A stretch of DNA of 43,729 bases, taken from NCBI RefSeq assembly GCF_900109085.1, contig NZ_FNYW01000012.1:1-43729 (forward strand), given 5' to 3'. The DNA comes from Alkalibacterium gilvum (GTDB taxonomy: Bacteria; Bacillota; Bacilli; Lactobacillales; Carnobacteriaceae_A). Below the pieces are notes generated by a model, which ran no database searches, was not told the DNA's origin, and saw nothing but the letters and a program-made list of their open reading frames with translations. Of this stretch, positions 26,887 through 35,546 are shown piece by piece. Numbering within the stretch: position 1 is the stretch's first letter; each line of letters begins with the position of its first letter. The position numbers and the translations under genes were made by a program.

Positions 26887-27991
26887 TTACCTGCTCATTG
26901 TTAATCTTAAATAGGCATCGATAAATTGATCGATATCACCATCCATAACAGCATCCACATTTCCTGTTTCTGTATCTGTACGGTGGTCTTTAACCATAGA
27001 ATAGGGGTGGAAAACATAAGAACGAATTTGAGATCCCCAGCCTATTTCTTTTTGTTCTCCTCTTATATCATCCATTTCCTTTTCCTTTTCTTCGCGCTCT
27101 TTTTGATACAATTTTGCCTTCATCATGTTCATTGCTTGTTCTTTATTCGCCATCTGTGAACGCCCGGCTTGACTGGAAGTTACAAACCCTGTTTCTTTGT
27201 GGGTGATTCGAACAGCTGAGTCTGTTTTATTGACATGCTGTCCTCCCGCGCCGCTTGCGCGAAACGTATCAACGCGGATTTCATCAGGATTTATTTCTAT
27301 ATCGATGTCATCATTTATTTCTGGTATCACGTCAATTGATACAAAAGAGGTGTGACGTCTTCCACTCGAATCAAAGGGGGATATACGCACAAGTCGATGT
27401 ACCCCTTTTTCTGCCTTCAACAAGCCATATGCATTCATTCCCGTTACCAAGAGGGTGACACTTTTTATGCCTGCCTCATCTCCACTTTGATAATCTAGAA
27501 CTTTATAAGAAAAACCTTTTTTCTCCACCCAACGTGTATACATACGGTAGAGCATTTCACCCCAATCCTGAGATTCAGTCCCCCCAGCTCCAGGGTGCAA
27601 TTCTACTATAGCATTATTTTTGTCATAAGGTTCATTTAACAACATATCTAACTCAAATTGATTAACTACCTGAGCAAGTTCAGCTAAATCCGTCTCAATT
27701 TCAGCTCGGATATCTTGATCCTCTTCTTCCCGTAACATATCCAATAAAATAGTTATTTCCTCAATCAGGTCTTCCATTTTATTAAAGGTTTGAAAGACTT
27801 CTTTCTTCTCATTGGCTTCTTTTATAACTTTTTGAGCTTTTTCTTGATTATCCCAAAAGCTAGGATCCGCCATCATATGATCAAACTCAGCAATATCTGT
27901 TTCCAGCTTTTCTAAGTCAAAGAGACCCCCTAAAGTTATCAACATTATTTCTTGCTTCATTTAATTTATTTATCATTTCGCTTGTTTCCAT
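26887..27991 (-). CDS. prfB: Peptide chain release factor 2, with programmed +1 frameshift
   Basis: RF2 releases finished proteins at UGA and UAA codons. The gene is split over two frames: codons 1-24 run from the ATG at 27991 ([17 protein letters not shown]...) to an in-frame TGA at 27917-27919, and the rest continues in the +1 frame from GAC (Asp25) to 26887, giving about 367 aa, the normal length. The catalytic GGQ ([15 protein letters not shown]) and the stop-recognition SPF ([10 protein letters not shown]) are both present. An ATG at 27960 in the long frame has no role as a start. Low RF2 favours the shift, so the gene regulates itself. Confidence 0.96.
27916..27931 (-). promoter_or_regulatory. 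prfB +1 programmed frameshift site
   Basis: On the minus strand AGGGGG (27926-27931, an internal Shine-Dalgarno-like element) is followed by TCT, then the slippery CTT (27920-27922), TGA (27917-27919) and C. This is the canonical RF2 autoregulation site, with the 3-nt spacing known to push the ribosome forward. Confidence 0.96.
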
Positions 27992-28004
27992 AATTAACCC
28001 CCAT

Positions 28005-28032
28005 TTTATATAAAAGACTGCTTTTTTGTCAA
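28005..28032 (-). promoter_or_regulatory. Candidate sigma-A promoter of prfB
   Basis: On the minus strand TTGACA (28027-28032), a 16-bp spacer and TATAAA (28005-28010). Transcription would start around 27998, only about 7 nt before the prfB ATG and inside the GGGGG ribosome binding site. So either the mRNA is nearly leaderless or the working promoter is a shifted or upstream one. Confidence 0.5.
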
Positions 28033-28065
28033 CCTCATTTGAACTTAAGTTTTTTAAACATCTTT

Positions 28066-28153
28066 TAAAAAAGCAGACCCGCCATCTACGTCACGGCTAC
28101 TACTTAACAATCAAAAATCATCAAGTAATAGCCGCTCCAGTGATACGGGTCTG
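28066..28153 (-). terminator. Large compound terminator after secA
   Basis: Outer stem CAGACCCG/CGGGTCTG (28074-28081 with 28146-28153) encloses a 12-bp inner stem with one mismatch (28094-28105 with 28123-28134). On the minus strand it ends in a T-run (A-run 28067-28072). The T-run plus CTGC can instead pair with AAAAAAGCAG further along toward prfB (28018-28027). Confidence 0.8.
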
Positions 28154-28181
28154 AACACTTTTTATCCCACGCCTTATCTTG

Positions 28182-30644
28182 TTAGCCTAATCGTGTTTGT
28201 ACTTTTTCATTATCGGATTGCTTCATTTTATCTGATTTTCGTCTGACACGTTTTTTGTCGCTACTTGGTTTTGCTTGTTCTCTTTCAAGATTCTGTCTAA
28301 TTTGAGATTTCATCAATAAACGTGTTACGTCGTGCTCGATTTCACCAATCATTTCTTCAAATAGTGTGAAACCTTCTTGTTGGTATTCCGTAAGTGGGTT
28401 GAATTGACCATAAGAACGTAAGCCAATGCCTTGTCTTAGTTGATCCATCTGATCAATGTGATCTGTCCACTTTCTATCCACAACTCTTAGTACTACAACT
28501 TTTTCAAATTCAAGTACTTGTTCCTTACCATTTAGTTCAGATGTTTTTGCTTCATAATTTGCCAATGATAAATCTACAAGTAATTTTTCAATTTCCCCTG
28601 CATTTTTCCCTTCAAGATCTTCTACACTTAGATCTTCTGGATGAACAAGCGTTGTATGCGCAAAATCCTCAATATGGTCGAGATTCCATTGCGACGCGTC
28701 TTCTTGTTGTGTATTTAATTCAACATAACGTTTGATTGTTCGTTTGATCATAGGAATAGTCACATAGTTCAACGAATCATTTTCTAAAATAACTTCTTGT
28801 CTTTGAGAATAAATAACTTCACGTTGTTCACGCATAACATCATCATATTTTAGAACATTACGTCGTGTATCATAGTTATTTCCTTCGACACGTTTTTGAG
28901 CAGATTCAACTTGTCGACTAATCATGCGACTTTGAATAACTGCATTATCTTCAGCAATCTTTAATTGCTCAAGAACCATACGAATACGCTCAGAACCAAA
29001 ACGTTTCATCAAGTCATCTTCTAAGGAAAGGTAGAATTGTGAAACACCTGGGTCTCCTTGACGGCCCGAACGTCCTCGAAGCTGATTATCAATACGTCTA
29101 GATTCATGTCGTTCTGTTCCGATAACAGATAAGCCGCCTAATTCTTTTACGCCAGGACCTAATTTGATGTCTGTTCCACGTCCAGCCATGTTGGTAGCAA
29201 TAGTTACCGCTCCAGGCTGCCCGGCATTAATAACGATTTCAGCTTCACGGAAGTTATTTTTAGCATTCAAAATTTCATGTGGAATGCCCGCTTTTTTCAG
29301 TAAATCACTAATCAATTCAGATGTTTCAACCGCTACAGTTCCGACTAAAATCGGCTGACCTTTTGCATGACGCTCTTTGATATCAGCTACGACAGCTTTA
29401 AACTTACTTTCTAATGTTGGGTAAAGAAGGTCATCACGGTCGTCACGAATCAACGGTCTGTTTGTCGGTATAGCTATAACATTCATATTATAAATTTCAC
29501 GGAACTCTTCTTCTTCTGTTTTAGCTGTACCGGTCATACCTGACAGCTTTTTATACATACGGAAGTAGTTTTGGAAAGTAATCGTCGCCATAGTTTTAGA
29601 TTCTTTTTGAATCTCAACATTTTCTTTTGCTTCAATTGCTTGATGTAGTCCATCTGAATAACGACGGCCTTCCATAATTCTTCCAGTGAACTGGTCAACA
29701 ATTTTCACTGCGTTATCATCAACAACATAATCGATGTCCAATAGCATGATATAATTCGCACGTAGAGATTGATCCAAGTGATGTACAAGTGCTTGGTTTT
29801 CAATGTCATATAAATTATCTACATGGAATGTTCCTTCTGCTTTCTCGATACCTTCCTCAGTTAATGATATGGATTTAGATTGTAAATCAATTGTATAATC
29901 TTCTTCTTCTTTCAAACCTTTTACAAAGAAGTCACAACGTGTGTAGAAAGATGTGGACTTGTTTGCTTGTCCAGAAATAATTAAAGGTGTACGCGCCTCA
30001 TCAATTAAAATAGAGTCGACCTCATCTAAAATAGCAAAATTTAAAGGACGCTGTACCATCTGTTCTTTATATACAACCATATTATCTCTTAAATAATCAA
30101 AACCAAGTTCGTTGTTGGTAGAATACGTTATATCGCAAAGATACGCTTCTCTTTTTTCAGCTGACGTTTTAGCATTTAGGTTCAAGCCAACAGTCAAGCC
30201 CATCCAACGGTATAACTCACCCATCTCTTCAGCATCACGCGTCGCTAAATAATCGTTAACCGTGACAACATGAGCCCCTTCGCCAGCAATGGCATTCAAG
30301 TAAACTGGCATTGTAGCCGTCAGAGTTTTACCTTCACCCGTCTTCATTTCAGAAATATTACCTTCATGGAGGGATACCCCACCCATTAATTGTACTCTAA
30401 AGGGATATAAGCCAAGTACACGTCGTGCCGCTTCTCTTACCGTAGCAAAAGCTTCGACTAGCATGTCATCAAGACTTTCTCCTTTAGCATAGCGATTTTT
30501 AAATTCTTCTGTCTTTGCTTTTAATTCTTCATCGGATAGTGCTTCCATTGTGCCACTTAGTGCTTCAATTTTATCTGCAATTTTTCCATATCTTTTTAAA
30601 ACTTTATTATCATTTTCAAATATTCTTTTTAATAAATGAGCCAT
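28182..30644 (-). CDS. secA: Preprotein translocase ATPase SecA
   Basis: An 820-aa motor that drives unfolded preproteins through SecYEG. Walker A is in [12 protein letters not shown] (about 99-110), the DEAD-type box is [11 protein letters not shown], the preprotein-binding domain follows, and the helicase motif GRGTDIKLG and [12 protein letters not shown] are intact. The C terminus ends in a lysine/arginine-rich tail ([13 protein letters not shown]) and lacks the zinc-binding SEC-C cysteine motif; this loss is known in several lactic acid bacteria. GAGGAGA lies 8 nt before the ATG. It has its own terminator. Confidence 0.97.
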   Translation of the reverse strand: MAHLLKRIFENDNKVLKRYGKIADKIEALSGTMEALSDEELKAKTEEFKNRYAKGESLDDMLVEAFATVREAARRVLGLYPFRVQLMGGVSLHEGNISEMKTGEGKTLTATMPVYLNAIAGEGAHVVTVNDYLATRDAEEMGELYRWMGLTVGLNLNAKTSAEKREAYLCDITYSTNNELGFDYLRDNMVVYKEQMVQRPLNFAILDEVDSILIDEARTPLIISGQANKSTSFYTRCDFFVKGLKEEEDYTIDLQSKSISLTEEGIEKAEGTFHVDNLYDIENQALVHHLDQSLRANYIMLLDIDYVVDDNAVKIVDQFTGRIMEGRRYSDGLHQAIEAKENVEIQKESKTMATITFQNYFRMYKKLSGMTGTAKTEEEEFREIYNMNVIAIPTNRPLIRDDRDDLLYPTLESKFKAVVADIKERHAKGQPILVGTVAVETSELISDLLKKAGIPHEILNAKNNFREAEIVINAGQPGAVTIATNMAGRGTDIKLGPGVKELGGLSVIGTERHESRRIDNQLRGRSGRQGDPGVSQFYLSLEDDLMKRFGSERIRMVLEQLKIAEDNAVIQSRMISRQVESAQKRVEGNNYDTRRNVLKYDDVMREQREVIYSQRQEVILENDSLNYVTIPMIKRTIKRYVELNTQQEDASQWNLDHIEDFAHTTLVHPEDLSVEDLEGKNAGEIEKLLVDLSLANYEAKTSELNGKEQVLEFEKVVVLRVVDRKWTDHIDQMDQLRQGIGLRSYGQFNPLTEYQQEGFTLFEEMIGEIEHDVTRLLMKSQIRQNLEREQAKPSSDKKRVRRKSDKMKQSDNEKVQTRLG

Positions 30645-30703
30645 GAATGTAAATCTCCTCTATTATTCATTTCTACTACTATACTTCTACTCGTTCTCAT
30701 ACT

Positions 30704-30731
30704 GTATTATCATATCATTATTAGACGGCAA
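30704..30731 (-). promoter_or_regulatory. Candidate sigma-A promoter of secA
   Basis: On the minus strand TTGCCG (30726-30731), a 16-bp spacer and TAATAC (30704-30709), leaving a leader of about 55 nt. Both hexamers match the consensus at four of six positions. Confidence 0.45.
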
Positions 30732-30797
30732 ATAAAAGACCTGTAAAAACATATATGTACAAGGATAACTTGAAATTTCAGTTCGTTCTGTTTACAT

Positions 30798-30812
30798 AGC
30801 AAACGGTTACAT
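30798..30812 (-). promoter_or_regulatory. Candidate CcpA operator (cre) upstream of secA
   Basis: On the minus strand ATGTAACCGTTTGCT matches every position of the Bacillus cre consensus WTGNAANCGNWNNCW. It lies about 65 bp upstream of the candidate secA -35 and 22 bp from the hpf terminator. The consensus is loose, so a chance match is possible. Confidence 0.35.
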
Positions 30813-30834
30813 TTTTTGGCTGTTATCACCTCAA

Positions 30835-30881
30835 AAAAAGACGACCGCCGCTTTATTAAATAAAGCGGCGGTCGTCTTTTT
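30835..30881. terminator. Terminator of hpf, very stable
   Basis: Arms at 30835-30856 and 30860-30881 are perfectly paired over 22 bp, with a GC-rich core (GACGACCGCCGC) and a 3-nt loop. A-run and T-run flanks make it usable in both directions. Confidence 0.9.
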
Positions 30882-30911
30882 AACTTTCAATTATACGTAG
30901 ATAAATTCAAA

Positions 30912-31481
30912 TTAGTCTGTTTCGATTAATCCGTATTTGCCATCTTTTCGTTTATAGACGATACTTGTTCCATTTGTATCTGCATCTTCAAAAATAAAGA
31001 AATTATGGCCTAACATATCCATCTGTAGGACAGCTTCTTCTGCATCCATTGGTTTAAGACTTAAACGTTTTGTTCTAACAATTGCTGCACTCAAGTCTTC
31101 TTCGCCGTCTTCGTCTACATTCAATTCCGCCCATAGATCGTTATCAACTGGTTGTGGTGCATTGACACCTTGTGAACGGCGATTTTTTCTATTTATTTTT
31201 GTTTTATATTTTCTCATTTGTCGCTCTAGTTTATCAACAACTAGGTCAACGCTTCCGTATAAATCTGGGGAAGTTTCCTCTGCACGTAATACCACGTAAG
31301 GCAGTGGAATAGTGACTTCTACTTTTGCCGTTTTATCAGAGTATGTTTTCAAGTTAACATGTGCGTTAGCTTCCGGCACATCGTTAAAATATTTCTCTAT
31401 TTTTCCTACCTTTTTTTCTACGTACTCTCTTATGGCTTGAGTCACCTCAATGTTTTCTCCTCTAACATTGTATCTAAGCAT
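30912..31481 (-). CDS. hpf: Long-form ribosome hibernation promoting factor
   Basis: A 189-aa protein that binds the 30S decoding centre and joins two 70S ribosomes into inactive 100S dimers. The N-terminal S30AE/YfiA domain (1-100, starting MLRYNVRGENIEVTQAIREYV) is followed by a linker and the C-terminal dimerisation domain (about 130-189, including LKPMDAEEAVLQMDMLGHNFFIF). The two-domain length marks the long Firmicutes form. It follows comFC without a visible terminator in between but has its own strong promoter. Known homologues are induced by stress and stationary phase. Confidence 0.96.
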   Translation of the reverse strand: MLRYNVRGENIEVTQAIREYVEKKVGKIEKYFNDVPEANAHVNLKTYSDKTAKVEVTIPLPYVVLRAEETSPDLYGSVDLVVDKLERQMRKYKTKINRKNRRSQGVNAPQPVDNDLWAELNVDEDGEEDLSAAIVRTKRLSLKPMDAEEAVLQMDMLGHNFFIFEDADTNGTSIVYKRKDGKYGLIETD

Positions 31482-31574
31482 AATACTTCACCCTTCCAAA
31501 TCTAGTATAGCCTCGTCCTCATAACTAAGTATCAAGGCCATCATTTAGCAATTCATTTATGATTGCTTAATATT

Positions 31575-31603
31575 ATTATACCCGATAGCGTTTACTTTCT
31601 CAA
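31575..31603 (-). promoter_or_regulatory. Sigma-A promoter of hpf with a cre-like sequence in the spacer
   Basis: On the minus strand TTGAGA (31598-31603), a 17-bp spacer and a perfect TATAAT (31575-31580). The spacer contains AGTAAACGCTATCG (31583-31596), which differs from the cre pattern TGWAANCGNTNWCA only at its two end positions. A CcpA-type repressor bound there would block the promoter. Confidence 0.7.
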
Positions 31604-31632
31604 TCAAAGTACACCTTTTTCATAAACTTAAA

Positions 31633-32325
31633 TTACCTAAACAATGAGAATGTCTTTATGCTAGCTGGAAAACAGTTTTTCAAAGAATCAGCGGCATGGA
31701 ATAATGTCCGACCTGTTGTGTATAAGTCATCCACGAGTATAACGTTCTTCCCTTTTAATTGTGACTCTACACCATTTTTCAGTACAAAAGGTTGTTTCAT
31801 TTCCATGCGTTCTTTTTTATTTTTCTTTGCTTGTTTTTCTTCCTCACTTATATTTTCTAGAGCCCTAATGTAGGATATGCCAGCATTTTCAAGCAATAAT
31901 TCCACTTGATTGAATCCCCTAACAGTTAAACTTTTCCCACTTATAGGAATAGGTATAAAGACAGAGTCTTTTAAACGAGACTTAAAACAGTTATTAAGCT
32001 GACTAGAAAACAAAAGAGCAAGTTCACAATCACCCATTATTTTATACTTTTCCATGTACTCTTTGGCAAAGTGGTTATAATAAAACAGGCTCCGATGCTT
32101 AAAGTCATAATCTGGATATATCTTTTTCCATTTGAGACAATCTTGACATTGCTTGTCTTTAGACGGCTTACAGCATGTACCACATTGATCGTGTTTATTT
32201 GACACTGGTTCTAAACGATTCATGCATGTATTACAGATATATTCTTTTTTTGCCTTTTCTAAAAATAACCCAGAAAAGGTTAATGCTATTTCAATTTTCT
32301 CTTCACACCACAAACACTGAGTCAT
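31633..32325 (-). CDS. comFC: ComF family protein ComFC (phosphoribosyltransferase-like)
   Basis: A 230-aa cytoplasmic protein needed for efficient natural transformation in Firmicutes. The ATG at 32325 overlaps the comFA stop (ATGA) and gives MTQCLWCEEKI; the longer open frame upstream lies wholly inside comFA. The N-terminal half has a zinc-binding cysteine cluster (CLWC, CNTC, CGTC, CQDC). The C-terminal half has the PRPP-binding loop VILVDDLYTTGRT. It works with ComFA, the helicase encoded just before it. Confidence 0.93.
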   Translation of the reverse strand: MTQCLWCEEKIEIALTFSGLFLEKAKKEYICNTCMNRLEPVSNKHDQCGTCCKPSKDKQCQDCLKWKKIYPDYDFKHRSLFYYNHFAKEYMEKYKIMGDCELALLFSSQLNNCFKSRLKDSVFIPIPISGKSLTVRGFNQVELLLENAGISYIRALENISEEEKQAKKNKKERMEMKQPFVLKNGVESQLKGKNVILVDDLYTTGRTLFHAADSLKNCFPASIKTFSLFR

Positions 32326-33671
32326 TGGATTAATCCTCGACTGCGAGCTATTCGATTCATTCGCTTTACTTGTCTTATTGCTCGTTTCATCGCTCTTGTC
32401 CATCCTTCGTGATAAAACGTAACGTTACCTTTTGGATACTTACTTGACCGTCCTACTCTACCTGCAATTTGGACTAGCGCGGCTTCGGTAAAAACGGAGT
32501 GATCTGAATGCCATACGAGCACATCAATATTAGCAAAGGTAACACCGCGTTCTAAAATGGTTGTGGTTACTAAAAAATCCAAATTTTCTTTACGCATGTC
32601 TAGAACCTTCTCTTTCCTGAGTGGATCTTTAGAATGAACACATTCAAAGGAGATCTCTAAAAAAAGGGAAGCTAGAAGTGGTTGCAATTTTTCCATCAAT
32701 GTAATGGTGGGAACAAAGAGTAGAAATTTCTTCTTTTGATTGATTAACCTTTTCATGTGCTTAATAAGGCGTGTTTTTTCAATGTTTTTATTCATCCTCA
32801 AACTATTTTTTTGATACTGTGCTTGTGGTACAGGTAACATAAAGCCATGATAACGTGCTGGAAGTATGACTGCCTCTATCTTTTTATTTTTTATTCGGCT
32901 TTGCATCTTTTTATCAGGAGTTGCTGTCAAGTAGACCAGACTTGATATCTTTTTACGTGACTTTTCTGCCGCAAATAAGAGAGGCTTATTCATATGAAAC
33001 GGATAAGCATCTACTTCATCAATAATTAAAAGATCAAACGCATCTTGAAAACGATAAAGTTGGTGGGTTGTCGCAATAACAAACTGCGTATATTTGAATG
33101 CTTCCTCTACACCGCCATATAAAACAACCAAGGATACTTCAGGAAAGACCTTCTGCATTCTTGGTGCAAGCTCCAAACAAACATCAACTCTTGGAGACGC
33201 TATACATACACGTTTGTTGTTTTCTAGAGCCATCTGTATCCCTTTAAATAGTATCTCTGTTTTCCCAGCACCAGCCACAGCCCAAAGAATGGTTTCCTTT
33301 TGGTTACGTATATTTTCATTGATTTGATTTGATGCCATTCTTTGCTGCTCTGAAAGTTCTCCTTTCCAAGACAAACAAGGTATATCAAAAGGCTTAAACA
33401 CACATGGATCAGGTATAGAATATAAGGACGCACATTCTCTTACTTTACCCATATTAATGCATTCACGACAATAGAGACAGGTTGATCCACAGACACATGG
33501 ATACCTTTTGGATAGGTTTAATTGCGTGGAACATCTGGTACATATTTTCTTATCCCCTTTGGTTGTGATAGCTGATTTGATATTCAACTGCTTTTCAATA
33601 TCTTTCGTCAGTAAAAAAGGAATGTCTTCCTTCAACAGACTTCTGCCATATAACACTGATTCATCCATCAT
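32322..33671 (-). CDS. comFA: DNA uptake helicase ComFA
   Basis: A 449-aa DEAD-box-like ATPase that helps pull single-stranded DNA into the cell. An N-terminal four-cysteine zinc motif (CTRC...CVCG...CLYC...C, about 45-80) precedes Walker A (AVAGAGKTE), the Walker B box DEVDAYPF and the helicase C-terminal motif QIAGRVGRSSKYPKG. The ATG at 33671 is 8 nt after AGGAG; a GTG at 33680 overlaps that ribosome binding site. The intact comFA-comFC pair suggests the organism could be transformable. Confidence 0.94.
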   Translation of the reverse strand: MMDESVLYGRSLLKEDIPFLLTKDIEKQLNIKSAITTKGDKKICTRCSTQLNLSKRYPCVCGSTCLYCRECINMGKVRECASLYSIPDPCVFKPFDIPCLSWKGELSEQQRMASNQINENIRNQKETILWAVAGAGKTEILFKGIQMALENNKRVCIASPRVDVCLELAPRMQKVFPEVSLVVLYGGVEEAFKYTQFVIATTHQLYRFQDAFDLLIIDEVDAYPFHMNKPLLFAAEKSRKKISSLVYLTATPDKKMQSRIKNKKIEAVILPARYHGFMLPVPQAQYQKNSLRMNKNIEKTRLIKHMKRLINQKKKFLLFVPTITLMEKLQPLLASLFLEISFECVHSKDPLRKEKVLDMRKENLDFLVTTTILERGVTFANIDVLVWHSDHSVFTEAALVQIAGRVGRSSKYPKGNVTFYHEGWTRAMKRAIRQVKRMNRIARSRGLIQ

Positions 33672-33741
33672 ATTTATCACTCCTAAACGTTTTCTTACTA
33701 TATATATTTACCAACGCTTAAAAAAGTGACTTTTTTTCATC

Positions 33742-33771
33742 AAAAAAAGACATCAGAATTCTGATGTCTTT
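33742..33771 (-). terminator. Terminator of degV gene
   Basis: A perfect 26-bp palindrome at 33746-33771 (centre GAATTC) preceded by A-runs; on the minus strand it ends in seven Ts. It lies 26 bp past the degV stop. Confidence 0.88.
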
Positions 33772-33796
33772 CATTTATATTAAAAATAATAGCAAA

Positions 33797-34654
33797 TTAT
33801 AGTCTGTTGATATCCATGGTCCAAGACATTCCGATAGCTCCTTCGCCAATGTGAACACCGACGACAGGTCCTAAAAAGCTGAAATTAAATCTAACTTCTG
33901 GAAATTTACTTTCCATTTTTCCTTTGAAAACAAGGGCTTCCTCTTTAGAATAGGAGTGCACCACAGTTGCTTCAATGGGATAATCTTTTTCTTTTGTGGA
34001 TTCTTCAAGCAGTGTTTCAATTTTTTTCAAGGCTTTCTTCTTGGTTCTAATTTTATCCCAGACGACAATTTCTCCGCCTTTAAAAGTTAGCACAGGTTTA
34101 ATTTTTAGAGCTGTTGCCACTCCTCCTGCTGTTCGGGATAAGCGTCCACCTTTTATAAGGTTAGTTAAATCATCAACAATAAAATAAATTTCTGTTTCTT
34201 TTTTTATTTCATCTAGTTTTTCGATTATTTCATTTACTGTTCGTTTTTCTTTAGCTAATTTCGCAGCGGCCTTTACTAAAAACGCTTGTCCTGCGGCAGC
34301 CATCTCAGAATCATATGGATAAACATTAATATTATTCATACTATTCGCTACGCTATAAACATTTTGAAACGTTCCTGATATTCGACTAGATAGGTGTATA
34401 CTAATAATTGCATCATATTCTTCTTCCAAGCTCTGATATAGTTTAGTCAGATCCCCAACAGTTGGCTGAGAACTTGTTGGTAATTGCTTGACTTGCCTCA
34501 CCTTTTCAAAAAAATACTCCGGTGTAATATCAACTTCTTCTTTAAATACTTCATCCTTAAATATGACAGATAGGGGTACAAAGTAGATGTTATCCTCTTC
34601 ATATTCTTTCTTGTTTAAGTAGGCAGTACTATCTGTTACAATAGCTATACGCAT
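33797..34654 (-). CDS. DegV family protein (FakB-like fatty-acid-binding protein)
   Basis: A 285-aa soluble protein of the DegV family, which binds a fatty acid and presents it to the kinase FakA for incorporation into lipids. The family motifs TDSTAYL (residues 7-13), a TSQPTVGD segment and HLSSRISGTFQ are present, as is the C-terminal HIGEGAIG. A specific FakB number cannot be assigned. It is monocistronic and divergent from the yigZ-like gene, with a good promoter at 34701-34729. Confidence 0.93.
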   Translation of the reverse strand: MRIAIVTDSTAYLNKKEYEEDNIYFVPLSVIFKDEVFKEEVDITPEYFFEKVRQVKQLPTSSQPTVGDLTKLYQSLEEEYDAIISIHLSSRISGTFQNVYSVANSMNNINVYPYDSEMAAAGQAFLVKAAAKLAKEKRTVNEIIEKLDEIKKETEIYFIVDDLTNLIKGGRLSRTAGGVATALKIKPVLTFKGGEIVVWDKIRTKKKALKKIETLLEESTKEKDYPIEATVVHSYSKEEALVFKGKMESKFPEVRFNFSFLGPVVGVHIGEGAIGMSWTMDINRL

Positions 34655-34700
34655 TTTTTCACCTCGTTTTTATAAAAATCAATCTGATAATCACCTTTAC

Positions 34701-34729
34701 ACTATAGCATGTTTCTGTCTATTCTCCAA
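34701..34729 (-). promoter_or_regulatory. Sigma-A promoter of the degV gene
   Basis: On the minus strand TTGGAG (34724-34729), 17-bp spacer, TATAGT (34701-34706), with TGC just before the -10 (extended -10). It leaves a leader of about 40 nt. Confidence 0.7.
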
Positions 34730-34759
34730 CAAAAAGACTATTTCGAAAGGGACTTATAA

Positions 34760-35395
34760 ATGGAAAATCACCGAACAATTAAACAATACGGCTCTCATGA
34801 ATTAATCATAAAAAAATCTCGTTTTATTTGTACGTTAGCGCGTACAGAAACAGAAGATGAAGCTCAAACCTTCATTGAACGTATCAAAAAAGAGCATTGG
34901 AAAGCAACGCACAATTGTTCAGCCTATCTCATTAATGGACAAACCTTGATTCAACGTGCCTCTGATGATGGTGAACCTAGTGGTACAGCTGGGGTTCCTA
35001 TACTAGAAGTACTGAAAAAACAAAAATTACAAAATGTGACTGCTGTCGTCACTCGTTATTTTGGTGGAATTAAACTGGGGGCTGGGGGGCTGATTAGGGC
35101 GTATGGAAAAGCTACAAGTGGTGCGCTCTTGGAAGTAGGTATTGTTGAAAAACAGCTTCATCAATTTATCTCATTATCTGTTTCCTATCCTGTCAGTGGA
35201 AAACTCCAAAATATCCTTGAAGAATCTAAGTATATGGTTCACTCTGTCGACTATACAGACGTTGTGTCTTTTCACTGCGTAATACCTGTTCAAGAAACCG
35301 AGTATTTTAAAGAAGAAGCAACCAACTGGACAAATGGAAACGTAACGTTTCAGAACGGAAAACAAGCTTGGATAGAGGTGCCTGTAGAAAATTAA
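34760..35395 (+). CDS. YigZ/IMPACT family protein (YvyE-like)
   Basis: A 211-aa protein. The N-terminal IMPACT domain has the diagnostic SDDGEPSGTAGVPILEVL (about 73-91) and TRYFGGIKLGAGGLIRAY; the C-terminal part is the DUF1949 ferredoxin-like domain. The yeast relative regulates a translation-linked kinase, but bacterial roles are not settled. GAAAGGG is 9 nt before the ATG. It is divergent from the degV gene, an arrangement also seen near comF in other Firmicutes. Confidence 0.93.
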   Translation: MENHRTIKQYGSHELIIKKSRFICTLARTETEDEAQTFIERIKKEHWKATHNCSAYLINGQTLIQRASDDGEPSGTAGVPILEVLKKQKLQNVTAVVTRYFGGIKLGAGGLIRAYGKATSGALLEVGIVEKQLHQFISLSVSYPVSGKLQNILEESKYMVHSVDYTDVVSFHCVIPVQETEYFKEEATNWTNGNVTFQNGKQAWIEVPVEN

Positions 35396-35469
35396 TGATT
35401 CTTTTAAGTGCTCTTTTTATTCGGACGCTTTTATATTCCTTGGTAAACGGTTAAATTTTCACTTGTAGA

Positions 35470-35497
35470 TTGACATATATAGCATTTAGCATAATAA
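35470..35497 (+). promoter_or_regulatory. Sigma-A promoter of the first LCP gene
   Basis: TTGACA at 35470-35475, a 16-bp spacer and TAATAA at 35492-35497. The leader to the GTG start is about 40 nt. Confidence 0.65.
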
Positions 35498-35546
35498 TAG
35501 TAATGAAATAATTAATGAGCCATTTTTATTTGAAGGAGCAACTCAA

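Noticed and set aside
26887-27960. prfB starting at the ATG at 27960
   Set aside because: This start is in the shifted frame inside the first 24 codons of the true gene; the canonical frameshift site explains the two frames.
32326-32403. N-terminal extension of ComFC (Ser/Asn-rich)
   Set aside because: The extension lies wholly inside comFA in another frame; the ATG at 32325 overlaps the comFA stop and gives the normal N terminus.
35444-35458. cre-like GTAAACGGTTAAA before LCP gene 1
   Set aside because: It misses two conserved positions of the consensus, including the C of the second half.
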